Of a DNA stretch of 64,000 nt, positions 1 to 8,331 are shown piece by piece; position 1 is the stretch's first letter, and the number at the start of each line of letters is the position of its first letter. The stretch covers positions 4,402,001 to 4,466,000 of the forward strand of contig CP121458.1 of NCBI GenBank assembly GCA_029690005.1, read 5' to 3'. A program made the translations under genes and the position numbers. Source of the DNA: Prescottella defluvii. GTDB lineage: Bacteria; Actinomycetota; Actinomycetes; Mycobacteriales; Mycobacteriaceae. The notes below the pieces were generated by a model that was given only the letters and a program-made list of their open reading frames with translations, ran no database searches and had not been told where the DNA came from.

Positions 1-776
1 ACGCGATTCATCCGCGAGCCCGGGTGTTCGACGGGTTCTTCGTTCACAGCCGTGCCGGGTTCGGGGCCCCGATCGGATCCGGCACGGGCCTGCCCAAGCT
101 GGACGGACCGGACGGGCCCGCCGTGGTCGCTCCCGCGCGCGTCCGGACCGACCTGGACGTCCCGGTCTTCCAGGTGATCGCCGAGACCGAACTGTTCGAA
201 CTCGGGGGCGGCGCCGGTCCCCGATCGTTCGTCGCTGCCCGCCAGCCCGACTCCGACCGGATCCGCACCTGGGAGATCGCCGGAACCGCACACTCCGACG
301 CCCACGCGCTTCGAATCCTCCACGCGCAGTACACCGCACAGTTCGGCGACGTCCGCGACCTGAGCGCGGTGATCCCGATCGTCAACGACGGACCACAGGC
401 GCAGGTCGTCTCGTCGGCACTGCGCTCGCTCCGCACCTGGGTTGCCGACGGGGTCACGCCCCCGTCGGCGGATCCGATCGAGACGACGGACTCCGGAATC
501 GTTCGTGACCGCTTCGGCAACGCCCGTGGCGGGGTACGCACACCGATCGTCGACGTCCCGGTAGGTTCGCTGACCGGCGAGACCGTGCATGTCCCGCACA
601 ACGGTGCGACGGTCGCCCTCGACGCGGACACCCTGGCGTCGCTGTACCTCGACCAGGAGACATACGTGACCCGATTCTCCGAAGCCACCGATCGCGCCGT
701 CGCCGCGGGGTTTCTGCGCTTCGAGGACGGCCGGGCGCTCGTGGCCGCAGCGCGCAGCACCCGACTCGGAGGTTGA
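1..776 (+). CDS. alpha/beta hydrolase domain protein, 5' end outside window
   Basis: The reading frame is open from base 3 to a TGA at 774-776, so the gene begins before the window. About 258 residues are visible. They include a segment resembling the C-terminal part of the large actinobacterial alpha/beta hydrolase-domain proteins: a VPVFQVIAETE strand, a GTAHSD motif that could hold the catalytic His, and a long tail. The nucleophile is not in the visible part. Internal GTG/ATG codons are not taken as starts because the frame continues upstream without a stop. It converges on the next gene with a 9-bp gap. The family call is by pattern only, and the substrate is unknown. Confidence 0.7.
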   Translation, partial: AIHPRARVFDGFFVHSRAGFGAPIGSGTGLPKLDGPDGPAVVAPARVRTDLDVPVFQVIAETELFELGGGAGPRSFVAARQPDSDRIRTWEIAGTAHSDAHALRILHAQYTAQFGDVRDLSAVIPIVNDGPQAQVVSSALRSLRTWVADGVTPPSADPIETTDSGIVRDRFGNARGGVRTPIVDVPVGSLTGETVHVPHNGATVALDADTLASLYLDQETYVTRFSEATDRAVAAGFLRFEDGRALVAAARSTRLGG

Positions 777-785
777 GGTCGGTCG

Positions 786-1637
786 CTAGCGGAGGTGGGC
801 ACCCAGCAGCGCGTCGACCTGTTCGGGTGCCTCCTCCGGAATCCAGTGGCTCACACCCGGCAACGTCTCGAACGTGTACGGGCCCGTGACGTATCGCTCC
901 GTGAGCCGGGCGGCGACAGGACCGATGCCGATGTCGCGGTCGCTCCACACGTACAGAGTGGGCACCCGCACCTGCGCGGTGGTGGACCTCGGAGTCGTGA
1001 ACGGCATGGCGCGGTACCAGTTCAACGCTCCCCGAATGCGACTGCGCTCCCGCATCGGCTCGAGGTCGCGATCGGCCTGCGCGTCCGTCATGCCGCTGGC
1101 GAGCAGGGCTCGACGGCCGATTCCTCCCGCCATGAACGCCCGTTCGGGTAGGACGGGCACCTGAAACGCCAACATGTACCACGACTTTCGTATCTGACTG
1201 CTCGTCAGCAGCGCGCGAACGAAGGCCGCGGGATGCGGGACCGACAGCGCCGTGAGGGTCCGGACCAGATCGGGCCTGCGGGCGGCGAGTGTCCACGCGA
1301 CGGCCGCACCCCAGTCGTGCCCCACGACGTGCACCGGGCCCAGCTCGTGCTGGTCGATCAGCGCGACGACGTCCCTGGTGAGTACCGCGAGCCGATACGC
1401 CCGACGGGAACGCGGCCGGGCGCCCGGCGAGTAGCCACGCTGATCGACCGCGAGGGTGCGGAATCCGCGGGCGTGCAGGAGCGGGACGAGGCGATCCCAG
1501 GAGCGGGAGTCCTGAGGGAACCCGTGCAACAGGACGACCGGATCGCCGCCCAGGGGTCCCTCGTCCCGGACGTCGAATCTCAGACCCTCGTGGGCGTACG
1601 AGGTGATCCTCGCCGCGTCGTGTATGCGGGCGTCCAT
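786..1637 (-). CDS. alpha/beta hydrolase, epoxide-hydrolase type
   Basis: This 283-residue protein has the full alpha/beta hydrolase signature. The oxyanion segment is HGFPQDSRSW. The nucleophile elbow is GHDWGAAVA, with Asp where lipases have Ser, which is typical of epoxide hydrolases and haloalkane dehalogenases. An acid lies in WSDRDIG and the catalytic His in GVSHWIPEE. The ATG at 1637 was chosen because a GGGAGGGG ribosome binding site lies 5-12 bases upstream; the frame is open further upstream but lacks a comparable site. It is divergent from the small peptide gene at 1819. The substrate cannot be read from sequence. Confidence 0.88.
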   Translation of the reverse strand: MDARIHDAARITSYAHEGLRFDVRDEGPLGGDPVVLLHGFPQDSRSWDRLVPLLHARGFRTLAVDQRGYSPGARPRSRRAYRLAVLTRDVVALIDQHELGPVHVVGHDWGAAVAWTLAARRPDLVRTLTALSVPHPAAFVRALLTSSQIRKSWYMLAFQVPVLPERAFMAGGIGRRALLASGMTDAQADRDLEPMRERSRIRGALNWYRAMPFTTPRSTTAQVRVPTLYVWSDRDIGIGPVAARLTERYVTGPYTFETLPGVSHWIPEEAPEQVDALLGAHLR

Positions 1638-1760
1638 GCAAACCCCTCCCAGATGCAGGTCTCGCCACGGTAGGCAGCGCCGCCGTTTCTCGTCAACGCC
1701 TTCGCAAATGGGCCGACGTCCATGCGAATTCGGGTGGTTCACACAAATCCCCATGCTCCT

Positions 1761-1791
1761 GCTAGCTTTACCGCGAGTGGCGTCCGGCCAC
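1761..1791 (+). promoter_or_regulatory. conserved leader element of small peptide gene A
   Basis: GCTAGCTTTAC at 1761-1771 is followed by an inverted repeat GTGGC-gtccg-GCCAC at 1777-1791, ending 27 bases before the peptide start codon. The same block occurs before the second peptide gene at 6126-6155. TAGCTT fits an actinobacterial -10 (TANNNT). The hairpin would then lie in the 5' UTR or act as an operator. The role is inferred only from conservation between the two copies. Confidence 0.5.
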
Positions 1792-1818
1792 ATTCAGCAT
1801 CATTCTCGAAGGATTCCC

Positions 1819-1905
1819 ATGGACATCGTCACCACGCTCAGCGCTGTCATCAACGTCGTCAGCACCGTCCTGAAGCTGATCAACATGGTCAGCACGCTGA
1901 GCTGA
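1819..1905 (+). CDS. 28-residue amphipathic peptide A
   Basis: A 28-codon gene starts at an ATG preceded by AAGGA (8 bases) and ends with TGA, followed within 20 bases by a strong hairpin. The peptide starts MDIVTTLSAVINVV and ends NMVSTLS. Hydrophobic residues at 4, 7, 11, 14, 18, 21 and at 10, 13, 17, 20, 24, 27 give two adjacent stripes, as in an amphipathic helix. Net charge is near zero (one Asp, one Lys), and there is no Cys or signal peptide. It aligns without gaps to peptide B (6181-6267) at 13 of 28 positions, including S8-A9-V10-I11, L20-I21 and the terminal L-S. The function is unknown. A membrane-active or porin-like helix is a guess from pattern alone. Confidence 0.7.
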   Translation: MDIVTTLSAVINVVSTVLKLINMVSTLS

Positions 1906-1923
1906 TCGTCCCCACGACGCGTA

Positions 1924-1953
1924 AAGGCCGGGCTCCCTGTCGAGCCCGGCCTT
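1924..1953. terminator. bidirectional hairpin after peptide A and CoA-transferase
   Basis: GGCCGGGCTC (1926-1935) pairs with GAGCCCGGCC (1942-1951) around a 6-base loop, with A residues to the left and TT to the right. It lies between the stop of peptide A (+) and the stop of the CoA-transferase (-), so it can end both transcripts. Confidence 0.8.
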
Positions 1954-1958
1954 GCTCG

Positions 1959-3123
1959 TCAGCTGGGCCAGCCGGACTCGAACAGGTCGTTGTGTTCACC
2001 GAGCCCCGGCGCGTGCAATCGAATACCGAAGGACTCCTCGTCGATCAGCCCCGGCATGCCGACGTGAGTGAACGCACCGGCGACCGGATGTTCAGATTTC
2101 ACGAAAACGCCCCGGTGCCGTCAGGTGCTCGTCGTCCGCGATCTCCCCTAGCGTGCTGCGAACCGGGCCGATCGCGAGACCGCCGGCGATGGCGAGGTCC
2201 GTCCACTGCTGCTGCGTCCTCGTCGCGAAGATCTCGGTGAGGGGGTGCTCCAGGCTCGTGTCGTCTGGGCGCGCGTCGAGTAGGTCCTCCCTACCGACGG
2301 CGCGGCAGAATCGGGCCCAGAACTTCGGTTCCAGGGCCGTGAACGCCACCGCGCGGCGATCGGCGGTTGCGTACAGCCGATACCGCGGGCCGCTGGTGCC
2401 GTCGCTGATCATCGGCAACGTCGTCGTGTCGGCAATCCTGTCCAGATTCGCTCGGTAGACAACGGGAATCATCGACTGGGCCAACAGCGCATCGGCGCCG
2501 GAAACATCGATTCGGCAGCCGACGCCGCGGCGTTCCCGACGTACCAGCGCGGCGCAGATCTGCATCGCCGCCGCACTGCCGGCGGCGATCGCCGCATCAC
2601 CGCCCCGCCCGCTGATCGACGCGCCCTCGTACTCGGCGGGAAGCAGCCCGCCGTCGGGTGTGACCGTCGTCGGGTTCGCCCCCACGAGCGCACTCATCAT
2701 CAGACCGTGCGTCGGAATCGCGGCGTACGGGCCACTTGCTCCGTAGCCGCTGACCGAGCAGTGAACGAGGCCCGGATTCAGTTGCGTCAGTTCGCGATCG
2801 GACAACCCCAACTTGGCGAGCGTCCCGGGGGCGTTTCCGTCGACGAGCACGGCCGCGCCCTCGATCAGCCGACGGAAAAGTGCCAACCCCTCCGCCGCCC
2901 GCATGTCGAGTGTCACCGACCGCTTGTTGCGGTTCAGCTGCAGGTGCGCGGGACTGTAGCCGGGGGTCACCTGACCCAGTGCCCACCGGATCAGATCGCC
3001 GTGCGGTGGTTCGACCTTCACGACGTCGGCCCCGAGGTCGGCGAGCAGCATCCCGACCGTCGCTCCGGTGAGCAGGCTGGCCGATTCGACCACCCGCACC
3101 CCGGCGAGCAGCGGCTCAGCCAT
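1959..3123 (-). CDS. CaiB/BaiF-type CoA-transferase, frame break near 2093
   Basis: This is a type III (formyl-CoA transferase/CaiB family) enzyme moving CoA between acids. The N-terminus LLAGVRVVESASLLTGATVG, then LADLGADVVKVEPPHGD and NRNKRSVTLDM, are family hallmarks. Asp in LVDGNAPGTL corresponds to the usual active-site Asp. The main frame hits TGA at 2092 after GRFREI. One extra T near 2093 accounts for this: in the next frame the sequence continues HPVAGAFTHVGMPG to the end and stops at 1959-1961, giving the usual ~387 residues. The ATG at 3123 overlaps the stop of the upstream kinase gene. It is the last gene of the leftward ketosynthase-SDR-kinase operon. The acyl substrate is unknown. 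Confidence 0.85.
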
Positions 3124-4177
3124 CAGCACCCGCCAGTCGCAGACCGTGCGCGGAACACCCGTCCGCCATCGTCGCGAACATCTCGGCGACCTCGGGCCGT
3201 CCCCGACGCCGGCCGGCGGCCACCCGACCCTCGAGCACCACGGCCAGCCGCGCCATTGCGAGTCCCTGATAGAACGGCAACCGGTCGATCGGCCGCCCGC
3301 TGGCTTCGGCGTACCGCTCGGCGACGTAGCTGCGCGACGGCAGCAGGTCGTGCACCGCCGAGTCGCCGCCACCGAGCGCGAACGCAGCCATCAGCGGGTT
3401 CTCCTCGGGTCGCGCCCAACGGGCGGTGAGGTACCCGATGTCGATCATCGCGTCGCCGATGGTCGCGGTCTCCCAGTCCAGTACCGCCTTCACCTCCGCC
3501 CGCTCGCGCGCCACCATGATGTTCATGGCGCTGTAGTCACCGTGGATCAACCCCAGCCGGTAGGTCGCGGGTTGGTCCCGGCGAAGCCCCTCGAGGAGTT
3601 CGTCCAGGAGCGGGGTGTCGCGCGTGCGGAACTTGTCGAGCATCGACGCCGCCTTGTCGAACTGCCGCGCCAGGTAGCCGTCGGGGCGCGCGGTGTCGAC
3701 GAGTGTCGTCGCGCGCCAGTCCACCGCGTTCACCCGCGCGAGTGTGTCGACGATCGATTCCGTGATCGCCCGCCCGTCGCGCTGGTTCGCGAACGGCTGC
3801 GGCAGCGTCCGATCGAGGGTGATCCCGTCGACGAACTCGCTGACCAGGAAGTCTCGCCGGGTCGGCGCGGACTCGTCGCGGACGACGACCGCGGCCGGGT
3901 GCGGGACTCCGGTCCCCGTCAGGGCGTCCAGAATCTTCCCTTCCCGGCTCAGGTCGAAGGCACCGCCGACCGACGCCTCCCGATGATCCGGGGCGACCCG
4001 GAGCACCCACCGCTGGTCGCCGCGGGCCACCAGGTAGACCGCGTGGCTGCGTCCGGCGGTCTGCGCCAGCGGCGCGATCGTCAGCGCCCCTGCGCCCGGC
4101 AGTCGGTCCGCGAGCCAGCGTGAGAGGTCCTCGGACTCTGCGTCGCCGAGCGCTCGGCTGATCGTGGACTGCGTCAT
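3116..4177 (-). CDS. APH-fold phosphotransferase (ACAD10/11-like)
   Basis: A 353-residue aminoglycoside-phosphotransferase-fold protein. The catalytic loop is LIHGDYSAMNIMV (Asp in HGD, Asn four residues later), followed by the metal-binding VLDWETATIGD. An N-terminal RSHAVYLV strand precedes WVLRVAP. This subfamily in actinomycetes usually sits beside acyl-CoA or fatty-acid genes and is thought to phosphorylate hydroxyacyl or small-molecule substrates rather than antibiotics. The ATG at 4177 overlaps the SDR stop (TGATG) and its own stop overlaps the CoA-transferase start, so the genes are translationally coupled. Confidence 0.87.
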   Translation of the reverse strand: MTQSTISRALGDAESEDLSRWLADRLPGAGALTIAPLAQTAGRSHAVYLVARGDQRWVLRVAPDHREASVGGAFDLSREGKILDALTGTGVPHPAAVVVRDESAPTRRDFLVSEFVDGITLDRTLPQPFANQRDGRAITESIVDTLARVNAVDWRATTLVDTARPDGYLARQFDKAASMLDKFRTRDTPLLDELLEGLRRDQPATYRLGLIHGDYSAMNIMVARERAEVKAVLDWETATIGDAMIDIGYLTARWARPEENPLMAAFALGGGDSAVHDLLPSRSYVAERYAEASGRPIDRLPFYQGLAMARLAVVLEGRVAAGRRRGRPEVAEMFATMADGCSAHGLRLAGADG

Positions 4178-4926
4178 CAGAACCGGTACCCCCCGTTGAG
4201 CCCGATGGTCTGGCCGGTGAGCCAGGCCGATTCCGCGCCAAGCAGATGACTCACCAGGGCGGCGACGTCGGAGGGCCCCCCGACGCGCCGAACCGGCGCC
4301 TGCATCGCGTAGAAGTCGATCACCTGCTGATTGGTGACCTCCCGCGCGGTCGGGGTGTCCACCAGACCGAGTTGGATTGTGTTGCAGGTGATCCCGCGCC
4401 CACCGAGTTCGGTGGCTGCGGTGCGCGTGATCGACTCGGCGGCAGCCTTGCTCGCCGCGTATGCGGCCCCGCCGAACAGCCCCTGCACGGTGGAGACCGA
4501 CGAGATGTTCACGATGCGGCCGCCGTCCTCCATCCGCTTCGAGCACTCGGCCGCGGCGACCAGCAGCGCATGGGTGTTGAGCGCGAACGCCTGGAGGTAT
4601 TCGTCGTGCCGCTCGGACGCCAGCTTGGGGAGTGAACCGAACACCGCGGTCGCCGCGTTATGGACGAACGCGTCGAGGCGGCCGAACCGGTCGACGGCCG
4701 TGTCGACGACCCGCCGCACGCCGGCGGGCTCGGCCAGGTCGGCCTGCACGGTCACCGCGCCCACACCAGCCTCCCGGCACCTACGCGCGGTGTCCTCGGC
4801 ACCGGATTCGTTGGCGCAGTATGCGACCACCACATCGAAACCGTCGTCGGCCAGCCGCGTGCAGATCGCCGAGCCGATTCCGCCTGCACCGCCGGTGACC
4901 ACCGCGGTCCGCTTCGCATCCGCCAT
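4177..4926 (-). CDS. SDR-family oxidoreductase, FabG-like
   Basis: A 249-residue classical short-chain dehydrogenase. It has the cofactor motif TGGAGGIGSAI at residues 11-21, HNAATA (the NNAG-like position), Ser in NISSVS, and the catalytic pair YAASK. The C-terminal SAWLTGQTIGLNGGYRF is typical of FabG-type ketoreductases. It is likely NADP(H)-dependent, reducing a 3-oxoacyl or similar carbonyl. It lies 1 base from the ketosynthase stop and overlaps the kinase start, so it belongs to the four-gene leftward operon. Confidence 0.9.
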   Translation of the reverse strand: MADAKRTAVVTGGAGGIGSAICTRLADDGFDVVVAYCANESGAEDTARRCREAGVGAVTVQADLAEPAGVRRVVDTAVDRFGRLDAFVHNAATAVFGSLPKLASERHDEYLQAFALNTHALLVAAAECSKRMEDGGRIVNISSVSTVQGLFGGAAYAASKAAAESITRTAATELGGRGITCNTIQLGLVDTPTAREVTNQQVIDFYAMQAPVRRVGGPSDVAALVSHLLGAESAWLTGQTIGLNGGYRF

Positions 4927-4927
4927 G

Positions 4928-5934
4928 TCAGTACCACCGCATGACGATCACCGCGCCGCTGACACCTGCACCCGCAGTAACCATCACGACGATGTCTCCG
5001 CGCTCGAGTTTCCGTTCTCGCTCGGCCATGGCGGTGCTGATCGGCAACGACGCCGAGGCCGTGTTCGCGAACCGTTCCCCGCTGGTCGGCACCTTCTCTG
5101 GGGCGAGGCCGAGGACCTGTCCGAGGGTCCGCACCATCTTCACGTTGGCCTGGTGCACGAAGAGGTGGTCGATGTCCGAGATCGTGAGCCCCACCTCGTC
5201 GAGCGATTGCCGAAGCAGGACGGGGATTTCCCGTACGAACACGTCCACCAGTACGTAACCGTCCATGTGCAGCGGCTCGACGCCCGCCGAATCCGGTGTG
5301 CGGTAGGGAGTTCGCAGTGCCTCGACGAACGTGCTGTCGGTGACGAGATGGCTGGTGAGGATTCCGTAGCCGGGAGGAACCGGGCCCATGAGGTAGGCGC
5401 CCGCGCCGTCGCCGAACAGCGGCGTGGTCTTCCGGTCGGCGGGCACCACGAAGTTTTCGATGCGGTGGGATCCGACGACCAGCGCGGTCCGCGCCTGCCC
5501 CATCCGGTGATACGCCTCGGCGGTCACCATCGCCTGCGCGAACCCGGCACAGCCACCGTCGAGGCTGAGCGCGGGCATGGGTCCCAGCCCCACGCGTGCG
5601 TGCACGTCCGACACCGGCGCCGGCACCTGCCGATCGGGTGTCGACGTCGCGACGATCAGCATTCCCGGTTCCTCCGCGGCCTCCGGCGTCAGTGCGCGCT
5701 CGCACGCATCCTTCAGGGCCAGTCGGCCTGCCTCGGCCGCCATGTCCGCGGTGTTCTCCCTGTCGCGGCCCGCCGCCGTTCGAGCACACCGGTCTTCTCG
5801 ACGATCCACTCTTCGGTGACGCCTGCCGCGGCGCCGATCTCGGCGTTGGTCGACACTCGCTGCGGGACGTACATTCCCATCCCCAGAACGCCGTAGCCTG
5901 CCGAGCCCTCGCCTCGATGTCGCGCGGACTGCAT
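4928..5934 (-). CDS. 3-oxoacyl-ACP synthase III-type ketosynthase, frame break near 5768
   Basis: A FabH-fold condensing enzyme. The Cys of SLDGGCAGF, His of FVHQANVKMV and Asn of FANTASASLP supply the Cys-His-Asn triad. The N-terminal VLGMGMYVPQRVSTNAE and EEWIVEKTGVLERRR are in one frame. The rest starts at DRENTADMAAEAGRLAL in another, so one base is missing near 5768. The ATG at 5934 is preceded by GAGGGGG about 8 bases upstream; a GTG directly before it (5937) is possible. It opens the leftward operon and is divergent from peptide gene B. Housekeeping FabH genes rarely sit with a kinase and CoA-transferase, so a specialised role is likely. Confidence 0.85.
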
Positions 5935-6125
5935 CACCGATCCCCCTCACGCCCTGGACGCCGGACCTGCGCCGAAGCCCTGTTCTACACCACATGACGA
6001 AGCCCGGGCAGCGATTTCCGGCATTCGTCCCGTTCCGTCCGCGGGAGAAGAACGTCCAAAGCAACATCCAGTTGAACAAACGCCCAATTGGATTGGTGTA
6101 ATCCGCCCAAACCTCTCGATCAACT

Positions 6126-6155
6126 GCTAGCTTTACGCCAGTGGCGTCGGGCCAC
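6126..6155 (+). promoter_or_regulatory. conserved leader element of small peptide gene B
   Basis: GCTAGCTTTAC at 6126-6136 is followed by the inverted repeat GTGGC-gtcgg-GCCAC at 6141-6155, 25 bases before the start codon. Over about 35 bases it differs from the element before peptide A by four substitutions or gaps. The match before two paralogous genes 4.4 kb apart indicates selected sequence, either a promoter plus UTR hairpin or an operator. Confidence 0.5.
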
Positions 6156-6180
6156 ATCCACCGGAGCAGAGGACTGAAAC

Positions 6181-6267
6181 ATGGGTTCCTTCAGCACGAT
6201 CAGCGCCGTCATCGACCTCGTCAAGACCATCATGCCGCTGATTCAGCAGCTCAGCTCCCTGAGCTGA
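6181..6267 (+). CDS. 28-residue amphipathic peptide B
   Basis: A 28-codon gene with ribosome site AGAGGA 7 bases before the ATG, a TGA stop, and a very strong hairpin 12 bases later. The peptide begins MGSFSTISAVIDLVK and ends QQLSSLS. The hydrophobic stripes at 4-7-11-14-18-21 and 10-13-17-20-24-27 match those of peptide A, with 13 of 28 identical residues. A Pro at 19 could kink the helix. There is one Asp and one Lys and no export signal. It stands alone between the divergent ketosynthase operon and the efflux gene. The function is unknown. Confidence 0.7.
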   Translation: MGSFSTISAVIDLVKTIMPLIQQLSSLS

Positions 6268-6279
6268 TATCTCCCACGC

Positions 6280-6322
6280 ACACCGAACGGGCCGGACTCC
6301 TCGAGTCCGGCCCGTTCGGTGT
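6280..6322 (+). terminator. strong hairpin terminator of peptide gene B
   Basis: A perfect 20-bp stem (6280-6299 with 6303-6322) around a 3-base loop directly follows the peptide stop. There is no clear T run, as is common in high-GC actinobacteria. Confidence 0.8.
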
Positions 6323-6411
6323 TCCAACACAGGAGTCGGATCGACACGCCCCGATTCCGCCCTGCGGGACGGAACTGGCATGACGGAGAACACATCCGAC
6401 ATCGTCTGCAC

Positions 6412-7671
6412 ATGACAGCCGACGACACCCTGCAGCCGACCGCCGCCGACGCCCCGGCCGGCAGGGCGGCCGCCGCCGCACAGGAGCCGCGCCTGGGCAC
6501 CATCGTGGCGCTCGGATCGATGACCGCCCTGGGCCCCTTCACGATCGACATGTACCTACCGGCCTTGCCGGACATCGCTGCGGCACTGGACTCCTCGTCG
6601 TCCGGCGCACAGCTGACGATCACCGGCACGCTGATCGGGCTCGCACTCGGGCAGTTGGTGATCGGTCCGCTGTCGGACACGCTGGGCCGTAAGCGACCGC
6701 TCGTCGCCGGGATCGCACTGCACATCGTCGCCGCGCTACTCGCGGTCTTCGCCACCAACATCGCGATGCTCGGCGTCCTCCGCGTCTTCCAGGGCGTCGG
6801 TGCCGCCGCGGCCGCGGTGGTCACGATGGCAATGGTGCGAGACCTCTACTCCGACAGCACGGTCGCGGTGGTCATCTCGCGACTGATGCTCGTTCTCGGC
6901 GTCGCGCCCGTGCTCGCGCCGAGTATCGGCGGCGCCCTGCTGGTGGCACTGGACTGGCGCGGGATCTTCGTCGCCCTCGCGCTGATCGGCGTGGTCATCG
7001 CGCTGATCGCCATCTTCGCGCTGCCGGAGACGCTTCCACCCGACCGGCGTCGACCCGGTGGGCTCGGGCCGGTGCTTCGCACCTACGGAATGCTCCTGCG
7101 TGACCGCACCTTCGTCGCACTCACGCTCGTCGCGAGCGTCGTGATGGCGTCGCTCTTCGTGTACGTCTCGGGTGCGTCCTTCGTCTACCAGGACCAGTTC
7201 GACCTCGACCAGCAGCAATTCGCTCTGGTCTTCAGCGCCGGCGCCTTCTCCATGATCGGGGCGACGCAACTCAACGTCCGCCTCCTGCGCCGTTGGTCGC
7301 CGCGCCGGATCGTGCAGTGGTCGTTGACCGCGGCGGTCGCGCTGGGCCTCGTCGCGGTCGTCGTGGCGTTCTTCACGATCGGCGGAATGGCCGGATTCGT
7401 CGCCACGCTGTGGATCATGCTCGGCGCCGTCTGCTTCGTGCTGCCCAACGCCCCCGCCCTGGCCCTGTCCCGTCACGGCGAGGCCGCGGGCACCGCGGCC
7501 GCCCTGCTGGGTTCGATGCAGTACGCCGTCGGCGCGGTCGTGGCGCCACTGGTCGGCCTGCTCGGCAACACCAGCACCGCACTCGCGTCGAGCATGACCG
7601 CGTGCCTCGCGATCGCGCTGGCCACGATGCTCGCGAGCGCGCGGATATCAGACCGACCGCCGCGTACATGA
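6412..7671 (+). CDS. MFS drug efflux transporter, Bcr/CflA type
   Basis: A 419-residue major facilitator with about 12 hydrophobic segments. TM1 carries LGPFTIDMYLPALPDIAAAL, the hallmark of the Bcr/CflA (DHA1) drug-H+ antiporters. GPLSDTLGRKRPL is the cytoplasmic loop 2-3 motif. It would export small drugs from the cytoplasm. ATG at 6412 was chosen; an 11-codon ORF (6379-6414) overlaps this start as ATGA and has the better ribosome site, so it is either a leader peptide or the true start displaced by an indel. The MarR-family gene 52 bp downstream is a plausible regulator. Confidence 0.88.
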   Translation: MTADDTLQPTAADAPAGRAAAAAQEPRLGTIVALGSMTALGPFTIDMYLPALPDIAAALDSSSSGAQLTITGTLIGLALGQLVIGPLSDTLGRKRPLVAGIALHIVAALLAVFATNIAMLGVLRVFQGVGAAAAAVVTMAMVRDLYSDSTVAVVISRLMLVLGVAPVLAPSIGGALLVALDWRGIFVALALIGVVIALIAIFALPETLPPDRRRPGGLGPVLRTYGMLLRDRTFVALTLVASVVMASLFVYVSGASFVYQDQFDLDQQQFALVFSAGAFSMIGATQLNVRLLRRWSPRRIVQWSLTAAVALGLVAVVVAFFTIGGMAGFVATLWIMLGAVCFVLPNAPALALSRHGEAAGTAAALLGSMQYAVGAVVAPLVGLLGNTSTALASSMTACLAIALATMLASARISDRPPRT

Positions 7672-7723
7672 ACCCGCACGCCCGGTGCACGATCCGGCGC
7701 CGCCAGCGTGGGATGATCGAAGC

Positions 7724-8260
7724 ATGCCGTCACCGTCGCCGCTGCCACTGGACCCCATCGAGGAAGCGCACCGCCAGTGGACGCAGCACGGCTGGGGTGC
7801 GGTAGCCGACGGGATGGCTGCGGTGACATCGGTGATGCGGGCTCAGCAGATCATGATGGCGCGCGTGGAGGAAACGCTCAAGCCGTTCGGGTCGACGTTC
7901 TCCCGCTACGAACTCCTGACGCTGCTGACCTTCACCCGTAGCGGTGCGCTACCGATGGCGAAGGCCAGCGCCCGACTCCAGGTGCACCCGACGAGCGTGA
8001 CCAACGCGGTCGACCGCCTCGAGGCTGCCGGGCTGGTGCGCCGCGTCCCGCACCCGACCGATCGCCGCGCGACTCTCGTCGAGATCACCGACGAGGGGCG
8101 GGAGTTGGCACTGCGCTCCACCGAGGAACTGAACGCCAAGGTGTTCGCCGAACCCGGTCTGGCCCCGGATCGGCTCGACTCCCTCGTCCGGATACTCGCT
8201 GAACTGCGCTACCGCGCAGGCGATTTCGATACCGGAGACACGCCCGGCAAGTGGCACTGA
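7724..8260 (+). CDS. MarR-family transcriptional regulator
   Basis: A 178-residue winged-helix regulator. The recognition region is ASARLQVHPTSVTNAVDRLE, the wing is VRRVPHPTDRRATLVEITDEG, and the N-terminal helix forms part of the dimer interface. The DRR motif of the wing is intact. It follows the efflux gene on the same strand, so it likely controls that gene in response to a small ligand. No obvious palindrome was seen in the 52-bp gap. Confidence 0.88.
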   Translation: MPSPSPLPLDPIEEAHRQWTQHGWGAVADGMAAVTSVMRAQQIMMARVEETLKPFGSTFSRYELLTLLTFTRSGALPMAKASARLQVHPTSVTNAVDRLEAAGLVRRVPHPTDRRATLVEITDEGRELALRSTEELNAKVFAEPGLAPDRLDSLVRILAELRYRAGDFDTGDTPGKWH

Positions 8261-8278
8261 CAAGTCCCTGACATGACT

Positions 8279-8311
8279 CGGCCCCGCATCGATCGATTCG
8301 ATGCGGGGCCG
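8279..8311. terminator. bidirectional terminator between marR-type gene and echA-type gene
   Basis: The 14-bp stem CGGCCCCGCATCGA / TCGATGCGGGGCCG (8279-8292 with 8298-8311) lies between two convergent genes. Confidence 0.8.
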
Positions 8312-8331
8312 AAGCGTATTGCGCCGTGTGC

